Positions 40,220 through 52,300 of a DNA stretch of 64,000 nucleotides are shown one piece after another. Position numbers and translations under genes: made by a program. The stretch is from Monarcha castaneiventris obscurior. Its lineage: Eukaryota; Chordata; Aves; Passeriformes; Monarchidae. The notes below the pieces were generated by a model. The model ran no database searches. It was not told the origin of the DNA and worked only from the letters and a program-made list of their open reading frames with translations. Position 1 is the first letter of the stretch. The number at the start of each line of letters is the position of its first letter. The stretch lies in assembly GCA_026261815.1 (NCBI GenBank), contig JAMPIT010000174.1, forward strand, positions 10,230,001-10,294,000, read 5' to 3'.

Positions 40220-40237
40220 AAAAAAAAAAAAAAAAAA
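40220..40237. repeat. A18 homopolymer
   Basis: Eighteen consecutive A in intron 1 with no recognisable retroposon body alongside. Confidence 0.9.
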
Positions 40238-43200
40238 GGCAAGTAAGAGGGGAGAAAATAGATTTACAAGTGCTTATAAAATCACAGGCTAACTAATTAA
40301 CAAGATCACTTGAACGAGGGAGAAGGGAGTTCAGATAGCACAGGCTGAAACAGAACCCTCTTTTCACCCAGAGGAAAAATGTGTAATCTGCTAGAAGGAA
40401 ACTTAATTGCTGCCTTTGGAATGAGAGTAAGTAACAAGGAAGTGTCCATGATATCTAAATATGATCTGGTTTAAATATACACCTTGAGTACTTGTGGGTG
40501 TATTTGCTAAATGAGTTGAGAGTGGAATTTAAACATTACTGGACTGAGATAGTGCAGTCTTTTGTAAAGGGAAATCAGAGCACCAAGGTGAAGTCTTTGG
40601 AGAATCAGGCCCAGAGGTGGCTCTAGCATGTCTGAAGAACAATTTGTCACCTTGAGCAGCTCAACATATACATTAGGAGCAGTAAAACACTCAATAGCTC
40701 TTTGTGAAGGGGACCATGTGTTGATAGGAAAAGACATACCAGTTAACAGTTGACCTTAAGCAGAGCGTTCACATATGTCAGTAGATTTTTTTTTCTTTTA
40801 CAATTTGCAAGACACACAAAACTCCTGAAATCCTGGTAACTCACAGACTTTAAAAAAATCACGACTGAGTATTAACTGGCTTTTAACATTGTGCCTTTAA
40901 AAAAGTTGTACTGAAAGGGTAATTCATGATGGTGTGCTGTTTTATTGAAAGTACTGAAAACTATAACAGAATTTTTCATCTTTTATTTAGTACTTTCAAG
41001 AAAAAAGGAGGGGCAGATCCTCTGAGGTGTGGGCAGGTGCCAGTCTTGTGCAGAAGGAATGTGCTTTCTAAGCAAAAGCAAACCCACAAGAAAAGAAAGC
41101 CACTTACTCATGTGTGGCAAAATGTATTAACATGGCTTTGTGGCACACTTATCAATGCAAGACACTCCACAAAGCTCCATGCATCTTTATTGAAGCTTTA
41201 AATTATGAAGAACAGATTTTTTTTTCATTTTCACAGATATGGTCATGTGAAATCATACCACATTCCACAACAGTAAACCCACTCCAAAACAAAAAGGAAA
41301 AATGTGTCAACATTTTTCAAACTGCAGTTACACAGCTATCCTAAGTCTTGCCAAATATCCCAGTACTGAGATTCCTCCACTGAGCATTATGCAAGACCAC
41401 CCACACCCTCCAGCCATCCAGTCTCACTAGGCTCTAGGCAATTCTAGGCATAATTTTCAGGTTATTCTTCCATTTACCTCACTTGTAAACTTGAATAACT
41501 CCTCTGAAGTCTGTACAGACATTTCAACAAGTAACATTGAAAAGTGGGCTTCTTTCTTTTTTTTTTTAATAAGTAGTGTGCAGTTATAATTTTATATAAA
41601 TGCAATTTGTATTTTTTATTTCAGAAGATGTTACAAATGCTGCCATTCTACAGAACTTTCCAGAAGATATCCTATTTCTCAAATATTACCTTGTTCTTTT
41701 CTTCTCATTATTATCCTGTCCAGGCCTTGTTCTCATTTTTGGTCCCAAAACAAAAGGGACAACATTGGCAAGCGTAGAGAGCCATAAAGACAGGCCAACT
41801 GGATTTAAGATTACTGCAGCTGAGTTATCCACGTCAGATTGGAGCCAGTCTTCTCCAAGCCTTGTGTGTACAACAGCTCTGTGGCATGAAAACTGCTCTC
41901 CGATAGCTTCATACTTCAAAGTCTGCAGTTACACAGGGTTTACCCTTTGGCTCCTTTCCAAAAGCCATGGAGAGAGAGGGTCCTTGCCACACTGCCTGAA
42001 GGCTGCAGAAGCTCAGCCTGGGTGCTTTGCCATTGGCACTAGGGACGTTTTTGTTTTTCAGATGCAGGAGAGGGAAGCTTTCTCTGTTGCCAAGTATGAC
42101 ATTATTTTTGAGACAGAGTAAGAAAAAAAAGCCACACCCGTGGAGAAGTCAGACAGATTCCACATAGTTTTACTTCTTCTGGGAGAAGTATATCTTTTCA
42201 TTGTAACCTCTTGTGTTTTCTCTCTTCTCTTTTTTTTCCAGTGGACCACCAATCACACCACTGGAAGAATAGCTGTGCTGCTTCCTGAGATGCTCAGGCA
42301 CAGAGAAATGCTCCAAATAGAGATCAGACTAACTGGACAGCTAAACCCCTGACTGTATGCAGACACTAAAACTCTTCGATCTAAATTTACGGAGAGAGAT
42401 GAGAAATGGAAGAAAGTGAATTATTGTAATTGTCTGCCTGAAAAATGAATTAATACTGAAGCTCGCTATAGTGTCCAAGTCAGAACTGAGCAACAACATG
42501 AGATTTGGGAGCTGTTCTTACATCTTCATCCCATTTGCCACTACTGGGTTGGCCACTGGGAGGAGAACAAGGTCTGAGTGGACTTCTTTTTAGTTTTGTA
42601 TCTCATTCCGGCTATTGTTTTTGGGATAAAAGCAAACCTTTTAAGGCTTAGGTTTAAGTACCTGATTATTTACTCCCTACAATCTGATGGGTCAGATGAT
42701 GTCAGATGAGATATCTTTGAATATTGGGATGGGAGAGAGAAACAGGGAGAGTGTAATTATGATGTTGGGTGAAAGGTAGGTTGTTTTACTGGTAGTATTG
42801 TCTTTCTTTTGCAAATTTATCTTTCTGTTCAGTCTGAGTGTGTATTTTGCAGATGTACTGAGGTAGTCTGTAGACAGTGAAGACATAATTTGCCTTTTGC
42901 AAAACTGACAGTTACTGGGGAGTAGTAGTGTGCAGTTTTGAGGTGTTAACACATCTTCCTTGATGAGCCAACAACTGTGACATTGAATTCTAGTGAAGAA
43001 CTATCAAATGTTGCAGAATAATCAACACCTTAAATAAGGAAAGTATGATAGTAGTCTCCTAACTTTTCAGACTGAAAAAGCTCTTAACATCAGCTCACAT
43101 GCAGTCCTTTTTCTTTCTGAGCATATTTTCACTAAGCTGCCAAATTACATGTTACCAGAACTAATAAAGACTCATTGAGAAAACGCAGCTCAACCACTGA

Positions 43201-43530
43201 AAAATTTCATTATGGTTTCTGTAATAAAGCAGGAACCCACTTCACTGTGACAAGGCAGAGGAACTCTTTTCATTATATTCCTTTCTCTCCCTCTAAAAGC
43301 AACCTCCCTGGAGATTCAGCCAATCTCTGTATGTCTACAATTGGCACTATTGCCCTTCCTGCAGTAATCCTTGCCTTTATTGATGTTACCAACGGTACTG
43401 CAACTTTAGCCAGGCTACTTTATCCACAGATCTCCTTAAAACATATTGTTCCTATCTTCGCCAGTCACTTCTCACCACTACTCTGTATTAAATAGGGCCA
43501 CTTAGTATATGCAGGCTTGGTTACAGTTTC

Positions 43531-43553
43531 ATTATTATTATTATTACTATTAT
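43531..43553. repeat. (ATT)n microsatellite
   Basis: Five perfect ATT units followed by imperfect ones (ACT, ATT). Confidence 0.9.
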
Positions 43554-45494
43554 CAATTTAATCAAATTAGGATTAGCTATCAGGCGAACATCAGGCATAA
43601 AGAGATCAAGCTAAATCCCAGTGCTTAGCTTTTATTCATTCTTCATTAAAATAATGTAAAATTTACCCAGTTACGAGCTGAAGAAATTTTGGAAGGCAGT
43701 ATTTCTCATTCAAAAGAATTACAGTAATGAATTTGTTTCGGTTGACTGCTGAACTAAAGGGTAGTATTTTTATACACAGAAAAATTTGAATTCAGGGGGA
43801 TACTCGTAAAAACAGCCAAGTTGCCCGTAGCAAAACGAAGCAAACAAGTATGTGGCATGGTGGGTATTACACACAGATAAACCACTGCTTCCTTTTTTTG
43901 GTGTGTTTTCTTGTTTCCTCAGTGTCACTATTTCAATGGTGTGCATATACCTGGTGTCCACATACTCTCATCTATATATCAGATAATCATCTCTATATAC
44001 CAAGTCAAGATAGTTAGCAAGCTCTGCTTTACATCTGGGAAGGATAAAAGAAACACTTATTCTCACTTGACTATGTGAGAAAACAAAGCAGCTGGAGGTC
44101 AACGAATGGCATCCCCCGCTCAGTGAACCTTCCATGAACCCCTAGTTCAACACGATGCCAGAAGGGTCATTATATTGGAGATAACAAATTTAACCAGCAG
44201 AAACAGCCACGCTCGATTCCACAGTCATGCCCCAACTGCATTTATCCAAATCTTTTACTGTTATTTCTATTTATAGAAATTTTAGAATAATATTTCCACA
44301 ATAGTCTCAATTCCTTTTCCTATATTTGTTTGTTGTTCCGTATGCTTTAATATAGTACCAATTGTACTACCCCTTGCAGCCTAATTTGAGCTATTGGATT
44401 AAATTTTATTTTGCAGCTGCAAGGCCACCCAGCCTTCTCCATTGACAGGAAGCAAGCTGTTTTCTGGACGTGGGTGTTTGGGATGCTTTCTGAAGCCAAG
44501 GAAAGTTTGGTCTGGGAGAAAAGCGAAGGTCAAGCCTATCCTTAAATGTTTGGGCAGTTGGTTCTTTTTTTACCTTGAAACAGATTTTTCTGGTATATTA
44601 AATACATTCACTCCCATTGGAGCAATAGCCATGTGGTTTCATCAGGTTGCACATTATTTATTTGTTTTTAATTATTGTTGTGACACAACATAACATTAGG
44701 GTTATGTTCATTGAATACGGGGTTTGGCCGCATCCCCCAGAGGACTTCAGTGGTTGGACACAACTGGAAATTATTAATTTCATCATAAGTTTTTTCTGCT
44801 TATGTTGCTCAACATTGAGGACTGCTATAAGTACTTTCAATATTAAATTAATTAAGTCTTAACTTAGGGTAGTTTTTTTAAATACTAACTTTAAAAATAT
44901 TTCCAAGCATGTGTGCAGTGAGAAGTATTTTATTTAAGCTTAAGTTATTTCCGTATAGATTTGGCTCTGTCACTGCTAGGTGTCATTTATGGGATGTGGC
45001 CATCCCTGCTCCTGGCTCCCTGGGAGCAGGAGTGGTCCAAGCCTGGAGGCAGCCGTGCTCAGTGGGCAGCACGCTTGCTGTTTAAACACACAGAACACAA
45101 ATGTATTTCACTCCTTTTCACACCATGAAGACTGACACAAAGAGTGAATTTAGGAGCACATTCCAGAGCTGCATGCTACCATCAATCTTCGAGTGATCAC
45201 CAGCTGGTATTTGGGTGCACAATAAAAGACAAGTTCAGTGGGCTGAGCAGAGCCTGGTGGATTAGTCTTCTCAACTCTAAATCTTATTTTGCTTGTATTT
45301 TGCTGTTTGACTTTAGACATGTCACATAAACCCTCTGACTTACATATGTAAAGTGGAGGTAACAGTTTGGTATTTATATGACTGGGTAGTGTTTTGGATT
45401 GCACTTGGTAATGTACAAAAAAGCCTTTGAAATGAAAATGAAATAGCTGGAGGAAGTTATTTCAAATGTATTTCACATTCAAAAAGAGATATTT

Positions 45495-45514
45495 TTTGTT
45501 TGTTTGTTTGTTTG
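45495..45514. repeat. (TTTG)5 microsatellite
   Basis: Five TTTG units preceded by a short T-run. Confidence 0.9.
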
Positions 45515-48500
45515 AAGTCCAGACACTTCAAACTTAATAAGCTCAGCCAAAACTCTGTTTTGGATTAAAGAGATAACTTTTATGCTTTTCTGTTTAGATT
45601 TAATCTGAATGGGAAGCCATTAAAATAAATAAACCTTCTGCAGTCACTCACTCCATGTTTAAACTAGACTTGCCATATTTATTCATCAGGATGACCATTT
45701 AGAACTTGGCCAAAAGTGGGAAAAAAAGTATAAGAATTCCCTCTTTTGCATTTACACAGATAGAAAAAAAAAATAGATAAAGCGTACTTGTTTATATTCA
45801 ACTTTCAGTTATGAAACATCTCATGATTACAACACTATCTCTTTCAGATAACAGGAGGCTCTAACAGAACTGAGCAATTAGTGTATTTGGATATGCTGAA
45901 CATCAGCAAAGAGAAAAAAGAAGACAAATCTTTGATTCCAGGTAAAAAGGCAGAAGGGTCAAGATAATTAACATACCCCATAAAATACTATGTGGGCCTT
46001 CTACAGGTCCATTATAGAAATAGGAGGTTCAAGGAATGAAGGACTCAATCAGCAAACCAGACCTGAAGGGTATTTAGATTCCTAACAGATTAAAATTGGC
46101 ACACTGCAGGTATAGGGCAGGAAGTGGCAACAGGATAAAAATCAACCATAGTCATCCACTTATCTCTACAGCAAACTACTAATTGTAGCAGAGGAAGATG
46201 CAAGTGCCCTCAGTATGAAACTCTGTGCCCTTGATCCTTAAACAAAAATTGCATTAATTTAAAGGCAAAAATCATAGATTGTGTCTCTTCTGTATGTCCT
46301 GTACTTATATTTTGGAAGCACAAGCAAAATAATATGGCTATTCATTTAAAGTGTAAAGTGCAAATACATAGAACAAAGGAGATTTGTTTCATGGTTAGAG
46401 CAGGGAACTATATATCAGAACTCTTGGGCACTTGCTCTCTGACCTTGAACAAATCTCTCACCCTCCATTTATGTCTGTTTAACCATCTGCTATATGTTTA
46501 TAACAACACTTACCTGTCTTTCAGAATTACTATCAAGTTCAATTAATGTATGTTGGTTAAAAAAAAACAACAAACCAAAACAACAAATTAAAGGCAGTTT
46601 TATGTTCAAGGTAGTATTCTAATTCACGTTCCTGCTAACTGTTCAGGCTTATTGCATAATACACTTAAATCACTCTATTTTACAGGTACACATGCTTTAG
46701 TGTTTCTCTTTCATATAAAGCAATGCTGCTTAATGCACAATCCATTTTAGCTCCATTAAATAGATGTCATGAATTTGATTGCTGTAGAAAGAAAATATCT
46801 GCTATGTGATTGTGACAAAGCAAATAGAGACAGTTCTGAATAGCTTTTAATCAGAATTTGTTTACTAAAGGCATGTTAACTTCAGTAGGTTTGGCCACGA
46901 GGAGGAATGCCAAACAGTGACCTTTTGAACTCACATTGAATGAAAAATATTTTCAACAGGTTTAAGTCTTTTAGCTGGTGTTTATTAGATAGGGCTTTCA
47001 CTGTTATGTAAGACATACTTTAAGTTCCCTTAAATAGCTTCACCTTCATAGAATTTCACAGCATACTTTCACTTTTATATTTTCACAAACTGTTTATCAG
47101 TCATAAAAACTAACATTTATTCTAATAACTTTTATCTTTGTTAAATGATCTCTCATAGCTGCTCCTCCTGCTTGGCTCTGTTTGCTATTCCATGCTGGGT
47201 TGCTGGGTGGTTTACTGGCACTGAAAGCTCCTGGTAGAAGGGGTCTCTTACATCAGATTTAGTGTAGAACAAATAATTTTGATTTATTTTTATATATTTT
47301 TGATGGCAATCTATTATAAAGCCTAAATATTATCACTGAAGACATCACAATCTAGTGATACCAATCTTTTGCATTTGCACTACAAAAGTTATCAAATCTA
47401 CTCTTGATATGTGACTCATTAGCCTGAGAATTAAAACATTTTACACAACAGTGGATTTAATTGTCACTGACCAGTGGCCTGTTGACCTGATTTTTCACTG
47501 CACTGCTCTGAATGTCCAACTCTCAACACCAATAAAACCAACAGAGAACCACTGGAATAAAATATAATATTAAAGCATTAAGAATCAATTCTCATCTTTC
47601 CAAACAACTGTCAGAAATGAAGTCTCCAAATTTATCATATTTACCAGCTGGCTGCAGGTAAAATTTCAAAAATTGTTACAATATGAGCTCAGGGTGAGAA
47701 ATGACCTTGAAGTTCACATGCTTGGGCTCTAGTCCGGGTATAACAAACCTAGAACATGGACAATCATTTTTGGAAATGTCATCTTCAGTTTGGCAATACC
47801 AGTCAGACTCTACTGGTACAGCAACCCTAACGCAGAACTGAGGAGAGCATAAGTATCCAGCTACTTGCAAGAATATTTCAGGAACTATCCTGCTGTCTTT
47901 TTTTTACAGCTATTACAGACCATTTGGTGCAGGTTGGTTAGGCCTGACCATGCATATCAGGCTCATCAAAGAATTTAGGCAGAGAAATGGTTTTGTTCTG
48001 CATGCCAATACACCTTAGGCAGCCACCTCCTTTGCCAACCAAATGCAAAGAGAAACTGAGAAAACTGTGCAGGGCATATCACATAATACAGTTTACATCT
48101 GTGAAAAATCCTGAATTTGAGCTTGGCTGGATTTTCCTGAATTAATAGTCTGAATTTAGGCTCTTAATTCCCACCTAGACACCAGTTTAGGTGCACAACC
48201 AATGTATTAGATTCCTGCTTATACTTCCCTGCCATACTGCACTTCCTGTAGTCTAGCTTTGGTCATGTCACAACTACTTTCATCTCTTCTACAGTTAAAT
48301 TCTGTACAGCAGTGACACTTTATGCTACAAAATAGGTCCTCCAAAAGAATTCTCAACACATTTAGTAACAAACATGCTGGAATCCAAGGAGCTATGCTGT
48401 CCCTTTAGTACTATATTCTGCTTCCCATGTGCCACAAGAAAGTGATCATGCAGATATGACACTGCTGTGCTCAGAAGTCTAATTCCTGGGTCTAGTCACA

Positions 48501-49043
48501 GGAGGCAAAGTGGGCTGTCCCAGACTTGTCACTGCCTACCGATGGCCTGCCCCTTTATCATGTCAAATCAGTGCATGCTTGTCTAGAAATAGAACAATGT
48601 ACAGCAAATGATTAACGATTTACAACTTGTGAGATAAAGTACAAGCGGAGAAGTCCATCCTTCAGTGTTCCTAATACCGAATGAAATGGTCACAAATCCT
48701 GCACTGCCAGAAAATGCAGCAACTTCTTCAGGCTTAAAACATGACAAGATGATGAGGGCAGTGCATTTCAGCCTTTGGCATGAGAAAAGGGATCCCTGAC
48801 AATCAATGACTACGCTGGGGAGAAACATTCTGGTGAGTGATGGAGAAAGAACAGTAACACATGAATCTACATTATCCAAACCAACATAATTTTCTCCTTT
48901 GTTATTGATTTCAACCTTCTTCTGCAGGTTCCTCTTTTGTTTTGTTTTTCTCTAGTGACCACAAAAAAACTTCTCAGTATCCTACAAAGTCTGAATGATT
49001 AACTCAGACTAGATATCAAATATTTACATGAAGACACAAGAAT

Positions 49044-49085
49044 TTCCTGAGTATGATAAATTTGAACTTCCTCAGTATGATAAAA
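49044..49085. repeat. 24-bp tandem duplication
   Basis: TTCCTGAGTATGATAAA at 49044 recurs with one mismatch at 49068, an exact spacing of 24 bp. Confidence 0.75.
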
Positions 49086-49340
49086 ATACAACTTTGCCTC
49101 ACCTGGTACCACAAGGGACAAGTGTAACAGTGACAATAAAAAAAAAATCTGAAAACAGTTAACTAAAGGTTTTGTTTGTTTCAATGATTGACTTTGGGCC
49201 ACTGAAATAAAAAGATTTAATTCTCTGTATAATGAACTCAAACGTAATTGTATCAAAAACCTCCAAGCAGAACAAAAATCACACAGACAGGAGCCTGACA
49301 ACTTATTGGATTTATCATCTTAGAAAGCAAGTGACATATG

Positions 49341-49364
49341 AGGAGAGGAAGGAAGGGAGGGAGG
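49341..49364. repeat. GGAAG/GGGA purine tract
   Basis: A run of G and A only, made of GGAA and GGGA units. Confidence 0.8.
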
Positions 49365-52300
49365 GCAATAAAATATCTTCAATTTGAATACATTTGCATT
49401 GATTTCCTGATACAATTAGGTACCGTCTAACACCCCCTGCCCCTTGCACACTAAGCCAAAGCAAACCTGCATTTTTTGTCCTGAAAACACTATTCATGGA
49501 AACAATTAGAAAGTGACTTTTCATGGAAGCCAAAAAATAATCATGCAAGTAAATGTTTGCAGGCTCTGTCAGGCTGTATGTTACCAATATTAAGATGCTG
49601 GTCACAGATAAATGATCACTGTCCAGATCACATAATTAATACTGGTTTTCTCCTTCAATTCTTCTTCCCTTTCTCCAGCTCTCTAATAAGGTAAAGGACT
49701 ATCCTTTTAGCTAGTATGAACTTGTTCATACCAAGTGAGATGGTAGACAGCCCAGGTCCAAGGGATAACATTTCTTTTTCAAAATTATAAAATGCTGCTG
49801 CTAAATGATAGTTTTTGTTCTGTGCCTCGGCCCCCAAATTATTCATATACTGCAAAAATTCTGCTTCAAGTAGCGGACATCAAAAATCCCTTTAGCTGTT
49901 CACATAGGGCATTTTAAATATCTTGCAAGGTTATTTATAGCTATTGTATTACTGTAATTAAAATAAGACCTATAAATTACATTAATTATTAATGTTAGTG
50001 TGTGGATGTCTGCCTAACAAGTGAGTATAGAGTGCAATTTATTGCAACTGTTTTCTCTGCTGCAATGATACTGTTACTCAGGAAATATTAGTACTTAGCT
50101 AGAATTAATTGAACAAAGAAAACTATGACAATAGCCTTGGGAAAAAATTCTGATCAGAAATGAGGTAGTTAAACAAACTTGCCTCTGTACTGAAGAAAAA
50201 ATAAGAATATAAAAGGCATAAAATAACTGTGGGTGATTAGATATGAGGATTACCAGTCTGGAATAGATAAAATATTAAAATATTCTCAGAATCTCATCTC
50301 TTTTGCTATAAGTCAATGTAAAGAGCACTTAATTATTGTGGGTGTGTATGTCAGAATATCCCACTGTGATAAGGGCCACGTTAATTCTGATTCCATTTCA
50401 TGACACGGCAGATGATGCTCTTACTTCTTTTGTCTCAGTTTGTGAATTCATTAAATCAACACATTTTCCCTATGTCTTGCCTCTAAAATTACAGTGAGCG
50501 GTTTCTGAAAGTCAATTGACTCAGCTTGCAGCTGGCATCAACCAGGTTTTTCTTACTGAAACAAAGTATTTCTTGTGACAAGCACCTCTTAGATTAACCT
50601 GAACTACTACTGGCCAGATGCAGAGCCATAGGTGCATCATTTCATTTTTCTATTTCTCCTTCTGGCTTTGGTCTGTCTTGTTTATTTGGATTATGTACTT
50701 CTCAAGATGAGGCCGCAGACAGCAGCTTCTGCCTGTGCAGAAGGGCAGGGGTGGCATATTACATAACTTCAGCTAAAAAAACCAAATATTTATAGTGGCT
50801 TAAATACTTTGGAAGGGGCTACATAAAAACGCCTGTTCTTTTTAAATTAGTTCTTAAACAGTGCTTTTGGCAGAAAGATTTTATGTCCCCAATTTGCATT
50901 TTGAACTGACTGAGCAATGTTCTTATTGGAAACTTTCTATCGGGTTGCCTCCTGTCTACCTCACTCTGTTGGAAGGTCCAGGGTAAATACGTTATCATTA
51001 CTATTGAGTCACTCAACCACAGTAACAACCCAAACCAATGCCAAATCCTCTGTGGCCGTTAGGATTGCAACTAATCTAAGTATCATCTTCTGGAGCAAAT
51101 CAACAGGCAAGAAAAACACAGGAAAGTGATATGTAACAACTGGCTTTGAATATTAAGTGAGCCAGGTCAGTAGAAAGTCAAAAATATTTTGTATGGCAGC
51201 ACAAACCACAGGCCCAAAGTCAGGATTGCCACTAATTACAACAGACCTGCAAACATTCTAGGAGGAGGAAAAGCAACGGCATTCGTCCAAAACCAGATGG
51301 CCCCATCAGCCTTTCTGACTCAGTGAACATAAGCAATTAAGAGCAGTTCAGGAGTTCCATGTTAAGAATTCCAGGTTATCTGAAAGTAGGGACATGGCTT
51401 GCACTAGTCTCTTTTTTGCATTAATTAAGCCAAATCCCAAAGAGATATGAGTCTGTACATTAGCTGGGCAGGCTGGGCAGAGTCATAGGATCTGCTGCAC
51501 GCACCTGAGGTATTGAATTTAGGAGCCCAGTTTGTAGAAGCTCTGTATATTCTCACTGAGAGGGAAAAATCAGAGGGCTAAAGAGAGAAGGGGGAGTGGC
51601 TCAGATTCTCTAAAGCTCCATCTGAAGACACCTGCCTTGATTTATTGAGGTCAAACAGAACATAGAGATAACTCCAATTTACAGAGTTGTCAGTTTGCTT
51701 GATCTGCATGAGGTCATACCCAATGGTGACAATTCCCCACGAAATCTCAGAACAGGTGGAAACTGTAACTCCTTGAATAAAACATTGTGGGGCATTTTTC
51801 AAAACACCAGGCCCATAGGTCAGTGGTTATGTACGTTTTCTTGCAAGTATTTAAAAATGCAGCAGGATCATCCATGTCTCTTACAGGAATCATTAGCAAT
51901 ACAAAGGTAACAAACTGTAACTTCAATTATTAAAACTTCCAGCTTCCTTTTATGCCACTTCAAAATGATTAATCACTTTAAGAGATGATCCCTTCTCTGT
52001 ATATCTTTACCTCTGCACTCACATCTTTCGCAATCAATGGAATTCACACAAGTCCACTGGAAGACTTGTAACTGTATTTGCAGTAGGATGAGGCTAAAAG
52101 ATTGAAATTAAGCAGAAACCTCTAGAAAAATTCAAAAAGTGTTCAAGAACAAAACAGGGGCAGGTTTTAATCTGGTACAATATGGTCTGCTCTAGGAAAA
52201 TATTAAGCACTTAAGAATTTAACTGAAGAACTTCCACTAGGACTTCTCAGGAATGCAAACTAAGCATCTTTAAATTCTCTGTTGGACCAGTTTCTAATCT

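Noticed and set aside
40220..40237. A18 tract considered as the poly(A) tail of a retroposed gene copy
   Set aside because: No coding or mRNA-like body and no target-site duplication is visible next to it.
45000..45050. Inverted repeat CCTGCTCC / GGAGCAGG as a microRNA-like hairpin
   Set aside because: The stem is only about 8 bp with a 10-base loop, too short for a pre-miRNA.
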